Source of the DNA: JAHECQ01 sp047638695
GTDB lineage: Bacteria; Actinomycetota; Acidimicrobiia; Acidimicrobiales; SZUA-35
DNA: 5,054 nt
NCBI GenBank assembly: GCA_047638695.1
Contig: JBLINY010000216.1
Location: 1-5,054, forward strand
Direction of reading: 5' to 3'
Of the stretch, positions 1 through 5,054 are shown in pieces (within the stretch, counting starts at the first letter, position 1; the number at the start of each line of letters is the position of its first letter). The notes under the pieces were generated by a model. That model was given only the letters and a program-made list of their open reading frames with translations, was not told where the DNA came from and searched no databases. The position numbers and the translations under genes were made by a program.

Positions 1-309
1 GTGACTGAATTGGTCGAGGAAGTCGTCGAGGAATTTCTCCTGCCCGTTCTGCCGCTGCTTATGCGGACGCATCTCGTCGTTGTGGCTGCGGTGCGCGATC
101 CCGATGTCGACCGCTGGATGACCGAGACAACGCCGGACGAAGATGGTGCTTTTCTGCGGGCCGCAGCGCTCGGTGCGTCCGAATCCAGGGCCCGGGTGGC
201 TGCTCGACTAAGAGCCAAGGGTGCAATCGTCATCGATGCCGAGCCGTCGAAGTTCGCAGCGGCCCTCGGCGACGCCTACCTCGACGCCAAGGCCGTTGGC
301 CGCCTCTAG
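1..309 (+). CDS. DUF58 family protein, C-terminal fragment (5' end outside window)
   Basis: This is the last 102 codons of a reading frame that is open to the left edge. The GTG at position 1 is probably just an internal valine codon. The residues fit the C-terminal part of actinobacterial DUF58 proteins, which follow a von Willebrand A-like fold: a hydrophobic LLPVLPLL stretch, then THLVVVAAVRDP (about residues 23-34), then an Ala/Arg-rich helix with ESRARVAARLRAKGA, and the closing YLDAKAVGRL that resembles the family's usual YLelKarGrL ending. DUF58 genes commonly sit beside moxR AAA+ ATPase genes, and a moxR gene would be expected just upstream. The biochemical role is unknown; a MoxR-linked chaperone or envelope role is usually proposed. 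It ends in TAG and converges on the SpoIIM-family gene with 39 bp between the stops. The family call rests on this C-terminal piece alone. Confidence 0.8.
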   Translation: MTELVEEVVEEFLLPVLPLLMRTHLVVVAAVRDPDVDRWMTETTPDEDGAFLRAAALGASESRARVAARLRAKGAIVIDAEPSKFAAALGDAYLDAKAVGRL

Positions 310-332
310 CGCGCAGTGTCAGATTCTCCACA

Positions 333-358
333 GTGTTGGATACGAGTGTTAGATACGA
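333..358. repeat. 13-bp tandem duplication at the convergent gene ends
   Basis: Two adjacent 13-bp units, GTGTTGGATACGA (333-345) and GTGTTAGATACGA (346-358), differ at one base. The right unit contains the last two codons and the TAA stop of the minus-strand SpoIIM-family gene; the left unit is intergenic. The single mismatch is the base that makes the stop on the minus strand (CAA in the left copy, TAA in the right). The rest of the 39-bp gap (310-348) shows no GC-rich hairpin followed by a T tract, so I do not call a terminator there. Confidence 0.8.
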
Positions 359-1368
359 AGCGCTGCTCGGGCGCTTTCGCCTTCAAGCTCTTCACTCGCG
401 AGACCGGTAAGGCCACGTGCCTCGGCCCGCCGCCCAAAGCTGACGATGTAGACGACAAAGGCTGTTTCGACCACAACACCTACCGCGATTCGCGGTACGG
501 TCGGCAGCCCTGGTGTGACGAAGCCTTCGATGATTCCGGCAACGATGAAGGCCAAGACGAGCCCAAGGACAACGGCGACTGATCGTCGGGCTTCCTCGGT
601 GAAAGCTCCCGAGCGAGTTCGATCGCCCGGGGCGATGATGGCCCAGCCCATGCTGAGGCCCGCCGCGCCAGCAATAACCACGGCGGAGAGTTCGAGCAAA
701 CCATGGGGGAGAATGAGGCCCCAGAACTTGGGTTGCTGGCCGGCTGCAGCGAAGACGCCGAGCGCCATGCCGATGTTGGCGCCGTTATAGGCGAGCACAT
801 AAACGGTGCCGACGCAGCAGAACACCCCGAGGGCAAACGCGAGGAACGACACTTGGATGTTGTTGACGAGCACTTTGGTCGCGAACTGACCGGCTGGCTC
901 GGACGAGTAGTAGGCCTCGAAATCCTCTTCGACATAGGCCGCCCGCAGTGCCTCAGGAGCCGCCGCGTCGAGGGCCGCGGGCGACTGGGCGAACCAGATG
1001 GCCATGATGGCGGCGGGGAGGAAGGTGATCAGAGCAGCCGTGGCGACGGCCCGTCGCAGCTTCCAAACGGCGGCGGGAAAGGAGATCACGAAGAAGCGAC
1101 GGAGGCCCGCCGCAGGGCTGGCCGTGCGGCGGTAAAGGGCGGCATTGGCGTCGGCTGTCAGCTGATTCAGCTCGGCAGTGAGCGATGGGTCTTTGTAGTG
1201 ATGCCGGGCGAAGCTGAGTTGGCTTGAGACCCTCTGGTAGAGACGTAGAAACTCGTCAACCTCCAATGGTTGGAGCGTTCCGGGCCGGCTCTGAACCTGC
1301 TTGGTGAGTTGCGATAGTCGGTCCCATGACGGCCGGTTGTGGGCCAGGTACCGATCGAGGTCGCTCAC
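349..1368 (-). CDS. SpoIIM-family (stage II sporulation protein M-like) integral membrane protein
   Basis: A 339-residue multi-spanning membrane protein with the SpoIIM family layout. A soluble helical N-terminal region (about 1-105) opens with the typical DLDRYLAHNRPSWDRL. Hydrophobic spans follow at about 107-127, 171-195, 218-245, 263-284 and 294-312, with a weaker one near 197-208. Family signatures seen are NNIQVSFLAFALG (169-181), the PHGLLELSAVVIAGAAG block (221-237) and EGFVTPGLP (281-289). In Bacillus, SpoIIM works in engulfment with SpoIID and SpoIIP. In non-sporulating actinobacteria the homologues have no established role, so no sporulation function should be assumed. It lies between a DUF58 gene and a divergent RDD gene, a recurrent association. 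The open frame extends upstream to 1593, but that part is low-complexity and antisense to the RDD coding region. GTG at 1368 is chosen because conserved sequence starts there and a TACCGT box sits 7 nt upstream. The start is less certain than the product. Confidence 0.88.
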   Translation of the reverse strand: MSDLDRYLAHNRPSWDRLSQLTKQVQSRPGTLQPLEVDEFLRLYQRVSSQLSFARHHYKDPSLTAELNQLTADANAALYRRTASPAAGLRRFFVISFPAAVWKLRRAVATAALITFLPAAIMAIWFAQSPAALDAAAPEALRAAYVEEDFEAYYSSEPAGQFATKVLVNNIQVSFLAFALGVFCCVGTVYVLAYNGANIGMALGVFAAAGQQPKFWGLILPHGLLELSAVVIAGAAGLSMGWAIIAPGDRTRSGAFTEEARRSVAVVLGLVLAFIVAGIIEGFVTPGLPTVPRIAVGVVVETAFVVYIVSFGRRAEARGLTGLASEELEGESARAALRI

Positions 1369-1374
1369 GAGTTC

Positions 1375-1380
1375 TACGGT
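1375..1380 (+). promoter_or_regulatory. Putative -10 box for divergent RDD-family transcript
   Basis: On the plus strand TACGGT matches TAnnnT. It overlaps the minus-strand TACCGT box because both belong to the near-palindrome CTACGGTAG (1374-1382). Seven nt (AGTGGCC) separate it from an in-frame GTG at 1388, a spacing suited to a leaderless transcript. No clear -35 box was seen. Confidence 0.38.
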
Positions 1381-1381
1381 A
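1376..1381 (-). promoter_or_regulatory. Putative -10 box for leaderless SpoIIM-family transcript
   Basis: On the minus strand TACCGT matches TAnnnT and is followed by 7 nt (AGAACTC) and then the GTG proposed as the SpoIIM-family start. That spacing would put transcription initiation at or next to the start codon. There is no Shine-Dalgarno-like sequence before the GTG. I see no good TTGACA-like -35 box at the usual distance, so this is a moderate-confidence call. Confidence 0.42.
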
Positions 1382-1387
1382 GTGGCC

Positions 1388-2284
1388 GTGCTCGACTCAG
1401 CCGGCCACCTCGAGGGCAAAGCCCCAACGGGCGACGTGGGCGGCCGGGGCCCTACAACCGCCGACCCGACCCTGGCCCGCTCGCTGCACGCGGCCGCGGT
1501 GGTGACCCCTGAGGCCGTCCTCCTCGAGTTCCGAGCCGCCGGGATCGGTTCGAGGCTGCTGGCGAAAGGGATCGACCTCATCGTCCAGTTCATCGCCTTC
1601 TACGCCCTTGTGATCGCGGGTGCTGTTCTCGTCGCGTTCTCCGAGACAGTTGGCGTCATCTTCATCTTCGTCAGCATCTTTCTGATCTTCTTCGCCTACC
1701 CGACGATCGAAGCGTTCTGGAACGGACAAACGGTGGGAAAGAAGGTGTTGGGCATCAAGGTGATAACGGTCGAAGGCGGTCCCGTTCGTTTTCGACACGC
1801 CGCCATCCGATCGATGGTTTGGTTGGTCGAGTTTCTGCTGCCGCCGGGCGGCCTGTTCGCCCTCGCCGCGGCCTTACTCACCCGTCAGAGTCAGCGCATC
1901 GGCGACCTCGCAGCTGGCACCGTTGTCATCCGCTCGGCCAAGGTGACGTCGTCACCGGTTTTCTTCTCGCCTGCGTTTGGAGCCGAGCATTTCAGTGCCA
2001 CGTTCGATGCCGGTCGAGTGACCCCTGCTCACTACGCCCTTGTGCGAGAGTTCCTGCTTCGAGCCCACGAGCTGACCTATGGCGCTCGTCTCCAGGTGGC
2101 CGAGCGGTTGGCCGGCGTGGTTTCGGAAACCTCAGGGCGGCTCCGCCCTGCCGAACTGACGGCCGAGCATTATCTGATCAGCGTGGTGTTCGCCTATCAG
2201 AAGCGCTTTGCGTCGGCTGACGTTTTCTTCCCCGGCGTCCCGGCTTCACCACCCGCTCCTATCGGTCCACCGGTACGTCGCTGA
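1388..2284 (+). CDS. RDD family membrane protein with a C-terminal soluble extension
   Basis: A 298-residue protein if translated from GTG 1388. The family-conserved part begins at VVTPEAV (residue 38), so a 261-residue product from GTG 1499 is the main alternative. The RDD domain shows Arg56 and Asp63 in SRLLAKGIDLIV, Asp173 in QRIGDLAAGTVVI, and the loop motif GQTVGKKVLGIKV (113-125). Three hydrophobic segments lie at about 62-84, 88-107 and 140-164. A soluble, mostly helical tail of about 110 residues follows (187-298), with YALVREFLLRAHEL as its most distinctive stretch. RDD proteins are small multi-pass membrane proteins, mostly of unknown role; ion or solute transport has been suggested for some. 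The divergent SpoIIM-family neighbour suggests a functional pair. Start 1388 is preferred because of the TACGGT box 7 nt upstream and because codons 1388-1498 keep a coding-like GC pattern (hand count about 81/65/86% at positions 1/2/3). GTG 1499 has neither an SD nor a nearby -10 box, but fits family homology better. Confidence 0.88.
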   Translation: MLDSAGHLEGKAPTGDVGGRGPTTADPTLARSLHAAAVVTPEAVLLEFRAAGIGSRLLAKGIDLIVQFIAFYALVIAGAVLVAFSETVGVIFIFVSIFLIFFAYPTIEAFWNGQTVGKKVLGIKVITVEGGPVRFRHAAIRSMVWLVEFLLPPGGLFALAAALLTRQSQRIGDLAAGTVVIRSAKVTSSPVFFSPAFGAEHFSATFDAGRVTPAHYALVREFLLRAHELTYGARLQVAERLAGVVSETSGRLRPAELTAEHYLISVVFAYQKRFASADVFFPGVPASPPAPIGPPVRR

Positions 2285-2308
2285 CCCGGCTGGGCCTCTC
2301 GATAGCCT
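2281..2308 (+). promoter_or_regulatory. Putative promoter of the cysteine desulfurase-mnmA operon (leaderless)
   Basis: CTGACC (2281-2286, four of six matches to TTGACA) and TAGCCT (2303-2308, TAnnnT) are separated by 16 bp. Six nt after the -10 box comes GTG 2315, which would be position +1, so the transcript would be leaderless. There is no SD-like sequence in the 30-bp gap. The -35 box overlaps the stop codon of the RDD gene, so the operon could also receive read-through from upstream. Confidence 0.55.
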
Positions 2309-2314
2309 GTCTTG

Positions 2315-3454
2315 GTGACCTACTACCTCGATCATGCTGCCACCACGCCGGTGCGCTCCGTCGCGATCGAGACGATGACCAAACTGCTGGCCGATGGGCT
2401 CGGCAACCCATCGGGTGCCCACCGGCTGGCTCGGGCTGCCACTCGCGTACTCGATGATGCTCGCGAAAACATGGCCGATGCTCTGGGCGCGCAGCCGGGT
2501 GAGGTCGTGTTTACCGCTGGCGGCACCGAAGCCGACAACCTCGCTCTGTTTGGTGTGCTCGAGGCCAGTGGGGGGGTAGCCGTATGTTCCGCCATTGAGC
2601 ATCACGCCGTCATTGACCCGGTCGAGCACCGGGGCGGGCGAGTGGTAGCGGTCAACCCCGACGGTCAGATCGACCTTGAGGCTCTCGCCGAAGCCCTCGG
2701 TGCCGACGTGTCGATCGTGTCGGTGATGCTGGCCAACAACGAGACGGGGATTCTGCAGCCGTTGGCTGCCATCGCCGACCTTGTTCGCGAACATGCTCCA
2801 AACGCCGCCCTTCACACTGATGCCGTACAGGCATTCAGCTGGATCGATTTGGCGGAGGTAGCCCAGGTTGCCGACATGATTTCAGTGTCGGCCCACAAGT
2901 TCGGGGGCCCGCCAGGTGTTGGAGCATTGGTCGTCCGCGCCGGGACGCCCATGGCTGCGCAAATCCGAGGGGGCGGTCAAGAGCGCGGACGTCGAAGTGG
3001 CACTCAGAATGTGCCCGGAATCGCCGCCATGGTTGCGGCCGCTACCGAGATGGTGGCCGAGCGCGAACACGAGGTGGCCCGGGTTGGTTCTCTCCGCGAT
3101 CGTCTAGCCGATGGTCTCCGCGCACAGGTTTCCGGTGTTGTCGAGTCAGGAGTCGGCGCCGATGCTGATCGATCGACCAAGACCGCCAACGTGTGCCACG
3201 TCTGTATCGAGAATATCGAGAGCGAGGCACTGCTGTTTCTGCTGGAGAAGGACGATGTCTTGGCCTCAGCCGCCGCCTCGTGTTCGAGCGGCGCCATGGA
3301 ACCCAGCCACGTTCTCGCGGCCATGGGGTACTCGCGTGAACTGGCGTTTGGTTCTCTCCGGCTTTCGCTGGGTTACCCATCGACCGACGACGACATCGAT
3401 GCCGTTCTGGCCGCGCTTCCGCCGGCCGTTGAGCGGCTAAGGGAGTGCAGCTGA
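2315..3454 (+). CDS. Cysteine desulfurase, NifS/IscS-like, PLP-dependent
   Basis: A 379-residue class-V aminotransferase-fold enzyme that converts L-cysteine to L-alanine and holds the sulfur as a cysteine persulfide for transfer to an acceptor. Visible landmarks are YLDHAATTPV (4-13), NPSGAHRLA (31-39), TAGGTEADNLAL (68-79), EHHAV with PLP-stacking His96, ANNETG (140-145), TDAVQ with Asp169 and Gln172, SAHKFGGPPGVGAL with PLP-binding Lys195, GGGQERGRRSGTQNVP (220-235), and the catalytic loop ASAAASCSSG with Cys323 followed by EPSHVL. The length and loop fit group I (NifS/IscS type), not the SufS type. The loop departs slightly from the common SAGSACSSG. GTG 2315 is chosen over the adjacent TTG 2312 because of the leaderless promoter. 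The last base of its stop is the first base of the mnmA start, so MnmA is the likely sulfur acceptor, as in other dedicated desulfurase-MnmA pairs. A broader Fe-S supply role is not excluded. The penultimate residue is Cys378, encoded within the region before mnmA. Confidence 0.95.
   Translation: MTYYLDHAATTPVRSVAIETMTKLLADGLGNPSGAHRLARAATRVLDDARENMADALGAQPGEVVFTAGGTEADNLALFGVLEASGGVAVCSAIEHHAVIDPVEHRGGRVVAVNPDGQIDLEALAEALGADVSIVSVMLANNETGILQPLAAIADLVREHAPNAALHTDAVQAFSWIDLAEVAQVADMISVSAHKFGGPPGVGALVVRAGTPMAAQIRGGGQERGRRSGTQNVPGIAAMVAAATEMVAEREHEVARVGSLRDRLADGLRAQVSGVVESGVGADADRSTKTANVCHVCIENIESEALLFLLEKDDVLASAAASCSSGAMEPSHVLAAMGYSRELAFGSLRLSLGYPSTDDDIDAVLAALPPAVERLRECS
3439..3445 (+). promoter_or_regulatory. 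Ribosome binding site of mnmA
   Basis: AAGGGAG lies inside the end of the cysteine desulfurase gene, 8 nt before ATG 3454. It selects this ATG over the in-frame GTG at 3445, which falls at the end of the SD itself. It is the only convincing Shine-Dalgarno sequence before a start in this window. Confidence 0.7.
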
Positions 3455-4497
3455 TGGCCGAGGTTCTTGTCGCCATGTCGGGCGGCGTCGACTCATCGGT
3501 GGCCGCCGCACTGCTGAAGCAGCAGGGTCACGACGTGGTTGGCGTCACGCTGAAGTTGTGGGGTGGCGAGAGTGATTCGGGCTGCTGTTCGGTTTCTGAT
3601 GTCGAGGATGCTCGGCGAGTTGCCCAGCAGCTCGACATCGATCATCACGTTTTCAATTTCGGTGATGACTTCGATCGCCATGTGATCGAGCCCTACGTTG
3701 AGGCCTACGACCAGGGGCGCACCCCAAATCCGTGCATCGAGTGCAACCGTCACATCAAATTCGACAAGTTACTTCGACGTGCTGACGCCCTCGGGTTCGA
3801 GCTGATCGCTACCGGTCACCATGCTCGCATCGAAACCGATGCGGACGGTGTGCATCGCATTGCCCGCGGAGCTGACCCGGCAAAGGATCAGTCGTATGTG
3901 TTGCACATGTTGGGCCAGGACCAACTGCGGCGTCTGCTGCTTCCGGTCGGTGATCTGACCAAGGACGGAGTGCGCGAGATGGCACATGAGCTAGGACTCC
4001 GCACGGCCGACAAGCCCGACAGCCAGGACGTCTGTTTCATCCATTCCGATGGTGGTCGCCGGGCATTTCTTGGCGATCGGATCCCTTTGTCGCCGGCCGT
4101 CATCGTCGACCGTGAGGGCCGCCAGCTCGGCCACACCGATGCGGTGCAGCTTGTCACGATTGGTCAACGCAAGGGTCTGGGTCTTGCCGGCAACGATAAT
4201 CGGCACTACATCACCGAGATCGATCGACCGAACGGCATTGTTACGGTTGGCACCGAGGAGCAGACCAAGTCTGGTGAGACCGCCCTCGTCGATGTCGGCT
4301 GGTCGTCTGATCCGGTCACCGCCGGACTGACGGTCCAATGTTCGGCTCACGGTTCGCGCCTCCCTGGGCGCGTACTGACCAGTGCCGATGACCGAGCGCA
4401 GGTGATTTGGGACGAACCGCACAGGCGGGTCGCAGCTGGCCAGGCAGTGGTCTTCTACGTCGGCGATGAGGTCGTCGGCGGTGCCACCGCATCATGA
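3454..4497 (+). CDS. mnmA: tRNA-specific 2-thiouridylase MnmA (TrmU)
   Basis: A 347-residue cytoplasmic enzyme that adenylates C2 of the wobble uridine U34 in tRNA-Lys, -Glu and -Gln and replaces the oxygen with sulfur. The N-terminal ATP-pyrophosphatase domain carries the PP-loop SGGVDSS (9-15), then GCCSVSDVEDAR (43-54), TPNPCIECNRHIKFD (90-104), ATGHHARI (119-126), KDQSYVLHML (144-153) and SQDVCFI (190-196). The central and C-terminal beta domains follow, with TIGQRKGLGLAG (235-246) and PGRV (304-307). Cys97 aligns with the E. coli Cys102 nucleophile and Cys194 with E. coli Cys199. Cys94 replaces the E. coli Asp, giving a CxxC. The length is near the usual 345-380. The ATG overlaps the desulfurase stop (TGATG), implying translational coupling and direct sulfur handover. 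The TGA stop at 4495 lies 18 nt before the next gene. Confidence 0.97.
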   Translation: MAEVLVAMSGGVDSSVAAALLKQQGHDVVGVTLKLWGGESDSGCCSVSDVEDARRVAQQLDIDHHVFNFGDDFDRHVIEPYVEAYDQGRTPNPCIECNRHIKFDKLLRRADALGFELIATGHHARIETDADGVHRIARGADPAKDQSYVLHMLGQDQLRRLLLPVGDLTKDGVREMAHELGLRTADKPDSQDVCFIHSDGGRRAFLGDRIPLSPAVIVDREGRQLGHTDAVQLVTIGQRKGLGLAGNDNRHYITEIDRPNGIVTVGTEEQTKSGETALVDVGWSSDPVTAGLTVQCSAHGSRLPGRVLTSADDRAQVIWDEPHRRVAAGQAVVFYVGDEVVGGATAS

Positions 4498-4515
4498 TCC
4501 GATCGTGAGTCGCGA

Positions 4516-5054
4516 GTGACGCTTGTCGGTGGAGGCGAGCAGGTCGCCCGAGCCGTCGAGCTTCTGGCATCAGGTGGGCTGGTCGCCTTCCCGACCGAAA
4601 CGGTCTATGGGCTCGGTGCCGACGCCACCAACCCTGCGGCTGTTCGACGGGTGTTTGAAGCCAAGGGCCGCCCCGCCGGTCACCCGCTCATCGTCCACGT
4701 CGGACATGTTGATGCCATTGAACGTTGGGCCGATCGACCCGACCCCCGAGCCCGTCAGTTGGTCGCCGCTTTCTGGCCAGGCCCCCTCACCGTCATCGTG
4801 CCATCGTCGGGCAGCGCCGTCCCCGAAGTCACCGGAGGTCGCGGCACCGTGGGCTTGCGAATGCCCGACCATCCATTGACGCTCGAACTACTGCAACGAT
4901 TCGATGGAGGTTTGGTTGGCCCCTCGGCGAACCGGTTTGGCCACGTGAGTCCTACGACCGCCGGTCATGTGCTCGATGATTTGGATGGCCGGCTTGATCT
5001 GGTTCTCGACGGGGGGCCGGCTCGGGTTGGTCTCGAATCGACCATTGTGGAGGT
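4516..5054 (+). CDS. L-threonylcarbamoyladenylate synthase, Sua5/YciO/YrdC family (3' end outside window)
   Basis: Partial gene of 179 full codons in the frame that opens right after the mnmA stop. The enzyme makes threonylcarbamoyl-AMP from threonine, bicarbonate and ATP, the intermediate used by the TsaD complex for t6A at A37 of ANN-decoding tRNAs. Clear YrdC-fold motifs are GGLVAFPTETVYGLGADA (20-37), KGRP with Lys50 and Arg52 followed by HPLIVHV (56-62), FWPGPLTVIVP, VGLRMPDHP, GPSANRFGHVSPT (135-147, with the Ser-x-Asn of the active site) and GLESTIVEV at the edge. GTG 4516 is the first start in this frame and lies 19 residues before the conserved core. It has no strong SD, so translation may be coupled to mnmA. 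The LESTIV ending of the visible part is more like long Sua5 proteins than short TsaC, but the cut hides whether a Sua5 C-terminal domain follows. Confidence 0.93.
   Translation, partial: MTLVGGGEQVARAVELLASGGLVAFPTETVYGLGADATNPAAVRRVFEAKGRPAGHPLIVHVGHVDAIERWADRPDPRARQLVAAFWPGPLTVIVPSSGSAVPEVTGGRGTVGLRMPDHPLTLELLQRFDGGLVGPSANRFGHVSPTTAGHVLDDLDGRLDLVLDGGPARVGLESTIVE

Noticed and set aside
1..309. Complete small gene starting at GTG 1
   Set aside because: The frame is open to the window edge and the residues match the C-terminal end of a larger DUF58 protein, so the GTG is probably an internal codon.
310..348. Possible bidirectional terminator between the convergent genes
   Set aside because: The repeats here are direct (CAGTGT twice, and the 13-bp tandem), not inverted; no stable hairpin with a T tract.
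316..582. 88-codon open frame on + after the DUF58 gene
   Set aside because: Overlaps the SpoIIM C-terminus on the opposite strand and has no domain; explained as a shadow of the minus-strand gene.
703..1227. 174-codon open frame on + inside the SpoIIM-family gene
   Set aside because: Antisense shadow. Its translation is rich in Gly/Arg/Glu with no recognisable domain, while the minus frame encodes clear membrane spans and SpoIIM motifs.
1369..1593. 75-residue upstream extension of the SpoIIM-family frame
   Set aside because: Antisense to the conserved start of the RDD protein, low-complexity, and outside the family's usual N-terminus (DLDRYL...W).
2246..2815. 189-codon minus-strand open frame across the cysteine desulfurase start
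   Set aside because: The plus strand carries unmistakable cysteine desulfurase motifs there; the minus translation shows no family.
3042..3476. Minus-strand open frame of 144 codons
   Set aside because: Arg/Pro-rich translation typical of a high-GC shadow, fully covered by the catalytic part of the desulfurase gene.
4523..4879. 118-codon + frame overlapping the Sua5/YrdC gene
   Set aside because: Different frame from the one encoding the PTETVYGLG, KGRP and SAN motifs; Pro/Ser/Arg-rich shadow.

Overview
The window looks like ordinary chromosome from a high-GC (a little over 60% by eye) actinobacterium. The MnmA sequence style, the DUF58 / SpoIIM-family / RDD gene order and several SD-less GTG starts with TAnnnT boxes close upstream suggest an Acidimicrobiia-type lineage. 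That placement is an inference from sequence character, not from a database search. Coding density is very high. No mobile element, CRISPR array, rRNA or tRNA gene was seen.

Left part (1-2284): a membrane and envelope module. It opens with the C-terminal end of a DUF58 protein (+, cut by the window edge). Next, convergent to it, is a SpoIIM-family multi-spanning membrane protein (- strand, 349-1368), and then a divergent RDD-family membrane protein (+, about 1388 or 1499 to 2284). This order, with the SpoIIM gene inverted between DUF58 and RDD genes, is what I recall from mycobacteria (the Rv3693-Rv3694c-Rv3695 region, next to moxR2). The SpoIIM and RDD genes diverge around a small near-palindrome, CTACGGTAG (1374-1382). 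It supplies a TAnnnT -10 box on each strand, and each box lies 7 nt from a GTG codon, which suggests a shared divergent promoter for leaderless transcripts.

Right part (2315-5054): a tRNA anticodon-loop modification operon, all on +. A cysteine desulfurase, with its own leaderless-type promoter overlapping the RDD stop codon, overlaps mnmA by one base (TGATG). After 18 bp comes a Sua5/YrdC-type threonylcarbamoyl-AMP synthase that runs off the right edge. The desulfurase should supply persulfide sulfur to MnmA for 2-thiouridine at U34. The Sua5/YrdC enzyme makes the activated intermediate for t6A37. MnmA carries a C-x-x-C (Cys94/Cys97) plus Cys194 pattern where the E. coli enzyme has D-x-x-C plus Cys, which raises the possibility of an iron-sulfur-dependent thiolase.

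I found no convincing new multi-gene system. The most interesting signals are the symmetric divergent promoter, the CxxC MnmA, the uncharacterised soluble tail of the RDD protein, and a 13-bp tandem duplication that spans the SpoIIM stop codon.
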